Assembly (NCBI GenBank): GCA_022775005.1 | Contig: JALFJR010000054.1 | Coordinates: 1-35,115, forward strand | Direction: 5' to 3' | From: Parabacteroides sp. | Lineage (GTDB): Bacteria > Bacteroidota > Bacteroidia > Bacteroidales > Tannerellaceae | DNA length: 35,115 bases | Shown: positions 1-7,545 of the stretch, one piece after another | Position numbering within the stretch: position 1 is the stretch's first letter | How the letters are laid out: each line of letters starts with the position of its first letter | Position numbers and translations under genes: made by a program | Notes under the pieces: generated by a model | What the model was told of the DNA's origin: nothing | Database searches by the model: none | The model's input: the letters and a program-made list of their open reading frames with translations, nothing else

Positions 1-1374
1 CTCCTCGAAATCGACTTTGGGAAGCGACTGCTTCGTGTAGATCTCGTAGGCGGTTCGGCAAGCAGCCTCGATCACACCACCGGTCGTACCAAAGATCACG
101 CCGGCTCCGGTGGATTCGCCTAATGGATTATCAAACTCACCGTCGGGAAGTTCCTCGAAATTGATGTTGGCGTAGCGGATCAAGCGCGCCAGCTCACGGG
201 TGTAGATGGAGTAGTCCACATCCGGGTTGCCATCGACGGCGTGCTCCGGACGGCTGGCCTCATATTTCTTGGCCAAGCAGGGCATGATAGATACCACTAC
301 CATCTTCTCGCGGGGGATACCCATCTTTTGGGCGAAATAGTTCTTCGCAACGGCACCGAAGATCTGCTGCGGACTCTTCGTGGTGGAGAGGTAATCACGC
401 AACTCCGGGTAATGCTGCTCTACGAAGCTGACCCAACCGGGGCAGCAGCTGGTCATCAACGGGATCTTGACGGATTGATCGCCCGCGAGGTATTGGCCAA
501 GGCGTCCTAACAGCTCGGTTCCCTCCTCCATGATCGTTACATCGGCTCCAAAGTCGGTATCGAATACGTAGTCGAAGCCCAACTGACGCAGGGCGGTCAC
601 CATCTTGCCAGTCACCAAAGTACCCGGCGCAAAACCGAAGTCACGCCCTAAAGCGGTACGTACGGCAGGCGCTGTCTGTGCGATGACAATCTTATCTGGA
701 TCGGCCAAAGCCTCCAATACGGGGTCTTGCGTGTTGCGTCCGCTCAAAGCGTTGACGGGGCAGACGGAGACACACTGTCCGCAATAGGAGCAGGTACTGC
801 CGGCGATGTCACGCTCGAAGGCGGTGGAGACAGCGGCGTGGAAGCCACGGTTGACTGCCGTCAAAGCGCCTACGGTCTGGATCGTGTTACACATGGTCTC
901 GCAACGGCGGCACATGATGCACTTATTGGGGTTACGCACAATAGAGGGCGAACGGTCGATCTCGAACTCAGACATCTCGCCCTTGTAACGAATCTGGCGG
1001 ATGCCCAAGCTATGCGCTAAATTCTGTAACTCGCAATGGCCGTTACTACTACAAGTCAAGCACTCTGCCGGGTGGTTGGAGAGCAACAGCTCCATGACGG
1101 TCTTGCGTGCGTTGATCACACGGGGAGTATGCGTATGAACGACCATGCCTTCCGTGCACTCCTGCTTGCAAGAGGGGGCAAGGTTGCGACGTCCTTCGAT
1201 CTCCACCACGCAGATGCGGCAAGCACCGGGATTGTTCTCATAGTGTAATTCCTCTAACTTCATGTAGCAGAGCGAGGGGATATGGATGCCTATACTTTTG
1301 GCGGCCTCCAAGATGGTTGTGCCTTTGGGCACCTCCAATGTTTTGTTATCTATGGTTAATTTAACTGTTTCCAT
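1..1374 (-). CDS. hydA: [FeFe] hydrogenase catalytic subunit (HydA), incomplete at C-terminus
   Basis: Catalytic subunit of an NADH-linked, possibly electron-bifurcating, cytoplasmic [FeFe] hydrogenase that makes or uses H2. The first 458 residues are visible and the rest lies off the left edge. In order: an N-terminal ubiquitin-like [2Fe-2S] domain (cysteines in SLCYMK, GACRIC and APSC), a His/Cys [4Fe-4S] segment (HPAECLTC, NGHCELQ), a two-cluster ferredoxin domain (CIMCRRCETMC and CSYCGQCVSVCPV), then the H-cluster motifs L1 (TSCCPGW) and L2 (MPCLAKKYE). The third H-cluster motif would lie beyond the edge. The start is ATG (METVKLTIDN), 17 bases after the hydB stop, so the two genes are one transcription unit. 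The domain order matches long group A hydrogenases of the HydABC type. I am confident of the family; bifurcation is inferred. Confidence 0.95.
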   Translation of the reverse strand, partial: METVKLTIDNKTLEVPKGTTILEAAKSIGIHIPSLCYMKLEELHYENNPGACRICVVEIEGRRNLAPSCKQECTEGMVVHTHTPRVINARKTVMELLLSNHPAECLTCSSNGHCELQNLAHSLGIRQIRYKGEMSEFEIDRSPSIVRNPNKCIMCRRCETMCNTIQTVGALTAVNRGFHAAVSTAFERDIAGSTCSYCGQCVSVCPVNALSGRNTQDPVLEALADPDKIVIAQTAPAVRTALGRDFGFAPGTLVTGKMVTALRQLGFDYVFDTDFGADVTIMEEGTELLGRLGQYLAGDQSVKIPLMTSCCPGWVSFVEQHYPELRDYLSTTKSPQQIFGAVAKNYFAQKMGIPREKMVVVSIMPCLAKKYEASRPEHAVDGNPDVDYSIYTRELARLIRYANINFEELPDGEFDNPLGESTGAGVIFGTTGGVIEAACRTAYEIYTKQSLPKVDFEE

Positions 1375-1391
1375 ACTAAATTGCAAAATGA

Positions 1392-3320
1392 TTAATGAAC
1401 ATAAACGGCTCCAAACTTACACTTATCCAAGCATGTACCGCAGCGGATGCAGGCTTGTGCGTCGATGACGTGCGGCATCTTTCGATCACCCTTGATGGCA
1501 CCCACCGGACAGGTACGTGCGCAAAGCGTACAGCCACGACATTTCTCGGGGTTGATGAAGTATTGCGTCAAGTTGCGGCATTGATGAGCCGGACAGCGTT
1601 TCTCTTTCACGTGTGCCAAATACTCCTCCGGGAAGTTGTCCATCGTAGAGAGTACCGGGTTGGGAGAGGTCTGTCCCAGACCACAGAGCGCCGTATCTTT
1701 AATCACTAATGCTAAATTGCGCAGGCGGGTCAAATCCTCCTCTGTTCCGTTACCATTGGTGATCTTTTGCAGAATCTCGTTCAAGCGCTTGTTGCCGACA
1801 CGGCAGGGGGTACACTTACCGCATGACTCCTCCACGGTGAAGTCGAGGTAGAACTTCGCCATCGCTACCATACAGTCGTCCTCATCCATTACGATCATAC
1901 CTCCGGAACCCATCATGGAGCCGGCAGCCAGCAGGTTGTCATAGTCGATCGGCAGGTCAAGATGTTTCTCCGTCAAGCAACCACCAGAGGGACCACCTGT
2001 CTGCACCGCTTTGAATCGCTTGCCATCTTTGATGCCTCCACCAATGTCGAAGATCACTTCACGCAGGGTCGTACCCATCGGCACCTCAATCAGTCCTACG
2101 TTATTCACCTTACCCGCTAAGGCAAACACTTTGGTTCCCTTGCTCTTGGCAGTGCCGATACTGCTAAACCATTGCGCACCTTTCAGCAAGATCACCGGCA
2201 CGTTGGCATAGGTCTCGACATTGTTCACGTTGGTCGGGCAACCCTTGTAACCTTTCTGGCTGGGGAAGGGAGGTTTCACAGTGGCCTCACCTCGCAAACC
2301 TTCCATACTATGGATCAAGGCTGTCTCCTCACCGCAGACGAATGCACCTGCTCCATAACGAATTTCAATGTCGAAAGAGAAGTCGGTGCCAAAGATATGC
2401 TCACCCAACAAACCGCACTCTTCCGCCTGTTTGATAGCGACCTTTAAGCGGTGTACAGCCAAGGGATATTCCGCACGGATATAGACCAAACCTTTGGAAG
2501 CACCTGTGCAATAGCCGTTAATGGCCATCGCCTCGATGATAGAGTGGGGGTCACCCTCCAAGATGGAACGATCCATAAAGGCACCGGGGTCACCCTCGTC
2601 GGCGTTGCAGACCACATATTTCTGGGGAGCCTGCTCTTTGCGGGTGATTTGCCATTTCAAACCGGTGGGGAATCCGCCACCACCACGTCCACGCAAACCA
2701 CTATCCATCACCTCCTTGATGACCTCTTCTGGTGTCATCTCGGTCAAGGCCTTGCCTAAAGCCTCATAACCGTCACGGGCAATGTATTCGTTGATATTCT
2801 CCGGGTCAATGAAGCCACAGTTGCGCAGGGCTATACGCAATTGCTTTTGATAGAAGCGAATATGTTTGGAGTCGGGTACTGCGCTTTTCGTCTCGGGATT
2901 GACGTAGAGCAGGTGCTCCACCTTGTGGCCATTGACGATGTGCTCTTGGATGATTTCTCCCGCATCGCTGGGTTGTACCTGAACATAGAAGGTATTGTCA
3001 GGGATAATCTTGACGATCGGTCCCTTCTCGCAGAAACCGAAGCAACCCGTACGAATCACCTTCACTTTGTCTTGCAATCCCGCTTTGATAATCGCCGCAT
3101 GGAGATTCTCCATGATTTGCTCACTTTGTGAGGCACGGCAACCGGTACCACCGCAAACCAAAATCTCATACCCTTCATTGGTACAAGAAGAGGCGGAATC
3201 GGCTACTTGAACGGGCTGTTCAGGAGCGTTACTTTTCTCGCGTAAATCCAAGGAGGCTTGCATCGTTTCTCGCATCCTCCTTAGGTCATTCAATGTCTTG
3301 ATCTTATTCATGGTCTTCAT
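1392..3320 (-). CDS. hydB: NADH-linked hydrogenase subunit HydB (NuoF-like flavoprotein)
   Basis: FMN- and NADH-binding electron-transfer subunit that partners HydA. The 642-residue protein starts with a thioredoxin-like [2Fe-2S] domain (C56, C61, C93, C97 in LVCGGTGCRAS and TGCFGFCEKG). A NuoF core follows, with the Gly-rich nucleotide/FMN loop GLRGRGGGGFPTG near residue 208 and the [4Fe-4S] motif ESCGKCTPCRVG. The C-terminus adds a two-cluster ferredoxin domain (CRGCTLCARTCPVG and CIRCGTCLDKCKFG). This three-part layout is that of HydB in HydABC complexes and of related NADP-reducing hydrogenase subunits. It is first in the operon with hydA. A NuoE-like HydC is not adjacent upstream, where the next gene is cysE. 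A second in-frame ATG three codons downstream could also serve as the start. Confidence 0.95.
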   Translation of the reverse strand: MKTMNKIKTLNDLRRMRETMQASLDLREKSNAPEQPVQVADSASSCTNEGYEILVCGGTGCRASQSEQIMENLHAAIIKAGLQDKVKVIRTGCFGFCEKGPIVKIIPDNTFYVQVQPSDAGEIIQEHIVNGHKVEHLLYVNPETKSAVPDSKHIRFYQKQLRIALRNCGFIDPENINEYIARDGYEALGKALTEMTPEEVIKEVMDSGLRGRGGGGFPTGLKWQITRKEQAPQKYVVCNADEGDPGAFMDRSILEGDPHSIIEAMAINGYCTGASKGLVYIRAEYPLAVHRLKVAIKQAEECGLLGEHIFGTDFSFDIEIRYGAGAFVCGEETALIHSMEGLRGEATVKPPFPSQKGYKGCPTNVNNVETYANVPVILLKGAQWFSSIGTAKSKGTKVFALAGKVNNVGLIEVPMGTTLREVIFDIGGGIKDGKRFKAVQTGGPSGGCLTEKHLDLPIDYDNLLAAGSMMGSGGMIVMDEDDCMVAMAKFYLDFTVEESCGKCTPCRVGNKRLNEILQKITNGNGTEEDLTRLRNLALVIKDTALCGLGQTSPNPVLSTMDNFPEEYLAHVKEKRCPAHQCRNLTQYFINPEKCRGCTLCARTCPVGAIKGDRKMPHVIDAQACIRCGTCLDKCKFGAVYVH

Positions 3321-3410
3321 GGATTAAAAATGGTTGCGTAAGGAGGAGATTTCCTGTCTTAGGCATTACCATTTATTACATATTTATGCAAGCAATTTAT
3401 CACTAATGCG

Positions 3411-3443
3411 CAAATTTAGGGATTCAGTTTGATAATTATGCAA
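3411..3443 (-). promoter_or_regulatory. Probable promoter of hydBA
   Basis: On the minus strand the -7 element TAAATTTG (3411-3418) matches the Bacteroides consensus TAnnTTTG exactly. A -33 TTG (3441-3443) lies 22 bases upstream of it. It predicts a leader of roughly 85 bases before hydB and separates hydBA from the upstream cysE operon. Consensus match only; no transcript data. Confidence 0.6.
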
Positions 3444-3482
3444 CATTTGGCAAGAAAATGCTCGGTTTCTATTACTTTTTTC

Positions 3483-4370
3483 TCATTTTGCCTCAATCGC
3501 GCTGGATTGGGTGATTTTTGAGAAGGGAGGAACGCTATGTGTAAGCCAGATATTACCGCCAATGATTGAGCCTCGCCCGATGGTAATACGTCCCAAAATA
3601 GAAGCATTGGAATAAATGGTAACATGGTCTTCAATGATCGGATGGCGAGGCAGATCCATTGGTAATCCCTCCTCGTCAAGCGTGAAATTCTTCGCACCTA
3701 AGGTGACTCCTTGGTACAAGCGCACATGGTTGCCAATGATGGTGGTTTGACCAATTACGACTCCAGTTCCATGATCAATGCTGAAGTATTCGCCGATTTG
3801 TGCCCCCGGATGAATGTCGATACCGGTATAGGAATGGGCCATCTCGGTAATGATGCGGGGGATGAGAGGTACTTGCAACTTGAAGAGCTCATGAGCCACT
3901 CGTTGATGCAGGAAGGCAATCATGGCCGGATAGCAGAAGATCACCTCGCTGGCGCTTTTGGCCGCCGGATCGCCATCCAAGATCGCTTTCACATCGGTCG
4001 AGAGCAGATGCTTCACATGGGGTAAACGATCCATGAAATCTAAGGCGATCGCATAGGAGCGGGCTTTGGCTTCTCCGGAGGCCTCTGCGTCGAAACAGAG
4101 TCCGTTGTAGGTCTGCTCTTGCAGTAGGTCATAGATTTGCTCTAAATGAACGCCTGTGTAATAAGACATAGAGCTGTGTCTGGCTTCTCCCGCTTCGCCG
4201 AAAAAACCAGGAAACAGCACGTTTCGTACCAACAGCATCATCTCTTTCAAGGCCGTGATAGAGGGCGAGGGTTTCTGATGCAGCGGAATGTAGGGATAGG
4301 CTGATTCCCCTGCGTCAGATAACCGCTCCACGTTTTGTTGGATGTGCGCTAAAATATCGGCTCGTTTCAT
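3483..4370 (-). CDS. cysE: Serine O-acetyltransferase (CysE/EpsC type)
   Basis: Transfers acetyl from acetyl-CoA to L-serine, giving O-acetylserine, the first step of cysteine synthesis. With the ATG at 4370 (MKRADILAHIQ) it is 295 residues. An all-helical N-terminal domain occupies residues 1-180. A left-handed beta-helix of hexapeptide repeats follows (GIDIHPGAQIG, then SIDHGTGVVIG with the active-site-type His near residue 200, then NHVRLYQGVTLGA). The length and long N-terminal region fit the EpsC-like form. An in-frame TTG five codons upstream exists, but the ATG begins only two bases after the upstream lipoprotein stop and is preferred. It is the last gene of the kinase/phosphatase operon, an unusual place for a housekeeping enzyme. 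Confidence 0.93.
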   Translation of the reverse strand: MKRADILAHIQQNVERLSDAGESAYPYIPLHQKPSPSITALKEMMLLVRNVLFPGFFGEAGEARHSSMSYYTGVHLEQIYDLLQEQTYNGLCFDAEASGEAKARSYAIALDFMDRLPHVKHLLSTDVKAILDGDPAAKSASEVIFCYPAMIAFLHQRVAHELFKLQVPLIPRIITEMAHSYTGIDIHPGAQIGEYFSIDHGTGVVIGQTTIIGNHVRLYQGVTLGAKNFTLDEEGLPMDLPRHPIIEDHVTIYSNASILGRITIGRGSIIGGNIWLTHSVPPFSKITQSSAIEAK

Positions 4371-4372
4371 AA

Positions 4373-6550
4373 TCAATTGTCCCAAACAGGATCATATTTT
4401 AGTAATGTGTTGGATCCGGTTCCTAAGCCGATGTAAATTTTCTCGTTCAGCACAAAAATGCAGTGAAAACTTCGTTGGGCTGTGGAAAGTTGGGTTTTCT
4501 TTTCCCAAATTTTTGTTTGCGTATTGTATCGCCAAATGTATCCATCGGTATCAACTCCATATATATAATAATGGAGTGTAGTTGCTCCTAACAATCCCTT
4601 TCCTGGAAAAGAAGTCTCTTCTTGCCAACTCTCTGCTCCGTCAGTTGACGACCACAGTTTCTGGCTATAGGTAGCACTATTATAATTCCTATTGGTAATG
4701 CCTAATCCTGCGTAAAGTGTATTCTCTATACTTAATGCCACACCCCCAAATTGTGCGATAGGGAAATTAGGCCGTTCAAACCAATTGGACGAGCTGATGT
4801 CGTATGCCCAACCACCAGTAGCAATGCTATCATTTTCTGTACGTCCGCCGATGAGGTATGCAATACCATCTTGTACGCAAGAGGCTGCACGATATAATCC
4901 TTGTGGACGAGTGATTTGGTCTTCTGTTTGGATCTCCCAAAGATTAGAGAGTGTAGAATAGAAATACAGTTCATTAGTGACTCTGCCTGATTCGTCAAGT
5001 CCACCAAAAGCCCACATTCCGAAGCCTTGGCTAAACAGGATCTGTTCACTCAGTGCTTTGGGCTGTGAGCGAAGCTGCATCCATTCGTTTCGTGATCCGG
5101 CGATATATGCCCACAGTTGATTGGAATAAGTGGCTCCATTGTCACCACCTAACAAAATACCTATATTGTTGATTACCGTGAATGCGGTAGAACCTGCCAT
5201 ACGATGACCTCCTTCAAACTCCTCTTTCATAGCTGTAATGATATCAGGCGTTGTAAATGAGATTTCTTCTCCATATTCAGTGCCTTCTTCGTTTGTTGCG
5301 TATGTCCGTAGATAATATGTTGTACCACCACGTAATCCTTCGATTTGTCCAGAAAATAATCCTGCTCCTGATCCTAATGCTTTATGACCAATAGAATTGG
5401 TTAAGTTAACCTGTGGTTTTGTACTCCAACATACACCTGATTCTTTTACTGGAGAGACTCCTTCTGCTAAAACTTCTCCTCCGACTACGATGTAGCCGTC
5501 TTTGATTTGACTAGTACCTACAGTGTCGGTATTCAATGTTGGCAACATGCTAAGTAGGACGGTACGAATGCCAGCTCCATCTGTATAACGGGTACCTATC
5601 GAATTCGTTGCATAACCACGCACATAGTACTCCTTTTGTTGTTCCATTTTGGCTATACGTCCAATAAATGTACCTATTCCATTACCACAGACTACGGTGT
5701 CGTTCTTTTCGATAGTAGGGTATTCACTGTTACTGAAACAAAAGCCCCATTGTGTTACCGGAGAGTCTCCTTCGTTGGTAATTGCCAATTGAAAATCGGC
5801 ATATTGGTAATCTATACTTACAAGCTTAAATTCTTTCTTATCTAAAAAAGGAAGCCCATCTGTTGTTGTAAATGATTCGATTTGTGCACCGTTATAAGTA
5901 CCAAATTTGTTAGCGGCGTATGCGCGCAAGTAATAAGTCGTTTGAGGTTTTAATCCATTAATTGTGCAATAGAAAGAATCTGTTTCCATAGGAATCACAA
6001 TCAAAGAATCTGTATCGGAGGGGGTGGCATTTGTCATCAAATAAATACCTCGTTTTTCTACTGTTGCCTCTCCAGGAGTCGTAATTACACCACCACATTC
6101 AACTTTTGTAGCAAAGATATGGGTTGGTTTTAATGTCTTAACACTGCCTAAGCCATCGGTAGTCTTGAAAGAAAGTACATCTCCAAACGCAGTGTCTATT
6201 TCATTGATAGCAAACGCTTTGATGTAATAATTGTGGTTGGGGATAAGCCCTTCAATGGTTGTCTCGAATTTGGCTTTTCGTTTGGACACAGTTTTCGATT
6301 GTTTTGCTTGGAAAACAAAATCTGCTGTGTTTCCCCAGCAGAAGCCAGACGTAGTTACAGGAGCACCATTTTCCTGCACAACTTCTCCACTTACAGACAC
6401 AGTGGAGGCATTTGAACCTAAAATCTCCAATGTCTCTACGGTTGGTTTCTTTGCGTTTTTTAATCCCCCTTCTATGATTGGGTCTTCAACGCAACCATTC
6501 ATTAATAGGGCGATTCCTAATACTATGCTATATATTTGGTTATATCTCAT
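4373..6550 (-). CDS. Surface lipoprotein with FN3-like repeats and a Kelch-type propeller
   Basis: Predicted lipoprotein of 725 residues, probably exposed on the outer membrane. I chose the ATG at 6550 (MRYNQIYSIV) because it gives a clean SPII signal ending in LMNGC; the ATG at 6589 would put 13 extra residues before it and overlap the previous gene. After the lipobox come four beta-rich repeats of about 95 residues. Each ends in a motif like YYIKAFAINE or YYLRTYATNE and carries a GFCW/GVCW core; they resemble fibronectin type III modules of Bacteroidetes surface proteins. From about residue 440 the protein is Kelch-like, with blades showing GG turns and W residues (AFGGLDESGR, AYLIGGRTEN, WEIQ, WEKKT). 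It follows a predicted outer-membrane barrel and precedes cysE. A binding or sensing role is inferred; the ligand is unknown. Confidence 0.88.
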   Translation of the reverse strand: MRYNQIYSIVLGIALLMNGCVEDPIIEGGLKNAKKPTVETLEILGSNASTVSVSGEVVQENGAPVTTSGFCWGNTADFVFQAKQSKTVSKRKAKFETTIEGLIPNHNYYIKAFAINEIDTAFGDVLSFKTTDGLGSVKTLKPTHIFATKVECGGVITTPGEATVEKRGIYLMTNATPSDTDSLIVIPMETDSFYCTINGLKPQTTYYLRAYAANKFGTYNGAQIESFTTTDGLPFLDKKEFKLVSIDYQYADFQLAITNEGDSPVTQWGFCFSNSEYPTIEKNDTVVCGNGIGTFIGRIAKMEQQKEYYVRGYATNSIGTRYTDGAGIRTVLLSMLPTLNTDTVGTSQIKDGYIVVGGEVLAEGVSPVKESGVCWSTKPQVNLTNSIGHKALGSGAGLFSGQIEGLRGGTTYYLRTYATNEEGTEYGEEISFTTPDIITAMKEEFEGGHRMAGSTAFTVINNIGILLGGDNGATYSNQLWAYIAGSRNEWMQLRSQPKALSEQILFSQGFGMWAFGGLDESGRVTNELYFYSTLSNLWEIQTEDQITRPQGLYRAASCVQDGIAYLIGGRTENDSIATGGWAYDISSSNWFERPNFPIAQFGGVALSIENTLYAGLGITNRNYNSATYSQKLWSSTDGAESWQEETSFPGKGLLGATTLHYYIYGVDTDGYIWRYNTQTKIWEKKTQLSTAQRSFHCIFVLNEKIYIGLGTGSNTLLKYDPVWDN

Positions 6551-6563
6551 GAGAAATATAAGT

Positions 6564-7541
6564 TTAAAAGAAAATACCGATACCGGCATTTAAATCCATG
6601 TATTTAAAGTTAATGGTGCTACACCCAGCGCTAAGGAAGAAGTGTGAACCAAATTTAACCATGGCATCTACCTCACCTGCCACACCTTCATAAGAAGAAT
6701 CTACATTTTTGCACCAAAGCTCTCGGCTCTGCTCGTATTGCTCATAGCTATGTGTTGTAAATGAGTACAGAAGCACTCGTTGTCCGTATCCAACACCGGC
6801 AGATACATAGAGCCAAGGAGCACATTTTATGACCAGACCAGCTGTTCCTGAGAAAGTGTTTTTTTTGGCTTTTTGTGAGGGCGTTAATGCGTATGACTCG
6901 TTGCTCGAACCAGAGAAATTGATGATTTCTCCTTTGTCATTGCAGAGGTCAGAATAGTCGTGGAAAGACATGTTAGTCTTAAAGCGTACGTACCATCCGA
7001 TGCGGGAGCCTACGCCTCCAAAAGTCAATCCATAGGGCGCCTCGATTGAGAAGGCATAGCCAACGAAGAACTCCATGCGTTGATGAGGGGAAGTGATCGC
7101 TATCGTATCAACGATGTGTTGTTCAGGTGTGGGAGGTGCTAACAAGTTTTGCTGATAGGTTTGCCAATAAGAAGCTAATTCTTCACTTTTTGGTGTACCG
7201 ATACCCTCTGTGTAATAGGTGATCAATAAAGCGATCGCATCTAAATCCTCTTCTGTCGCTTTTACGGAAAGACAATTTAGACATTTGGTCATCAAACTGC
7301 GCATAGAGGGACGCATTTGCTCATTTGATAGCCAAATAGAGGTCAGCTGGTTAATGCTATAGGAGTCGCAATCAGCTACACCTTCTTCGTACCACATTTT
7401 TGCATCGCTATAATCTTGTCTTTTCATCGCCTCGTCTCCCTTTCGGTTGTACTCCGTACGTTGTTGTGACCAAAGTGCAAAAGGAAAAAAGATGCAGATA
7501 AGTCCTATCCAAATTCTTCTCATTACTAGATTGTTATTCAT
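6564..7541 (-). CDS. Predicted outer-membrane beta-barrel protein with N-terminal TPR-like segment
   Basis: Unrecognised family, 325 residues. A Sec signal peptide (MRRIWIGLICIFFPFALWSQ, from the second Met; the ATG at 7541 adds six residues) leads into a TPR-like helical pair around residues 30-57 (GDEAMKRQDYSDAKMWYEEG). A helical middle follows, then from about residue 160 alternating amphipathic strands rich in Gly and aromatics. The protein ends in GIGIFF. A terminal Phe is the usual sorting signal of outer-membrane barrels, so a small barrel of perhaps eight strands is inferred. It starts four bases after the kinase stop and ends just before the Kelch lipoprotein start, placing it as a possible envelope partner of both. 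Confidence 0.85.
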   Translation of the reverse strand: MNNNLVMRRIWIGLICIFFPFALWSQQRTEYNRKGDEAMKRQDYSDAKMWYEEGVADCDSYSINQLTSIWLSNEQMRPSMRSLMTKCLNCLSVKATEEDLDAIALLITYYTEGIGTPKSEELASYWQTYQQNLLAPPTPEQHIVDTIAITSPHQRMEFFVGYAFSIEAPYGLTFGGVGSRIGWYVRFKTNMSFHDYSDLCNDKGEIINFSGSSNESYALTPSQKAKKNTFSGTAGLVIKCAPWLYVSAGVGYGQRVLLYSFTTHSYEQYEQSRELWCKNVDSSYEGVAGEVDAMVKFGSHFFLSAGCSTINFKYMDLNAGIGIFF

Positions 7542-7545
7542 TCTG

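Noticed and set aside
4371-4385. Five-codon upstream extension of cysE from a TTG
   Set aside because: The ATG at 4370 directly follows the upstream stop and matches the expected N-terminus; the TTG start is less likely.
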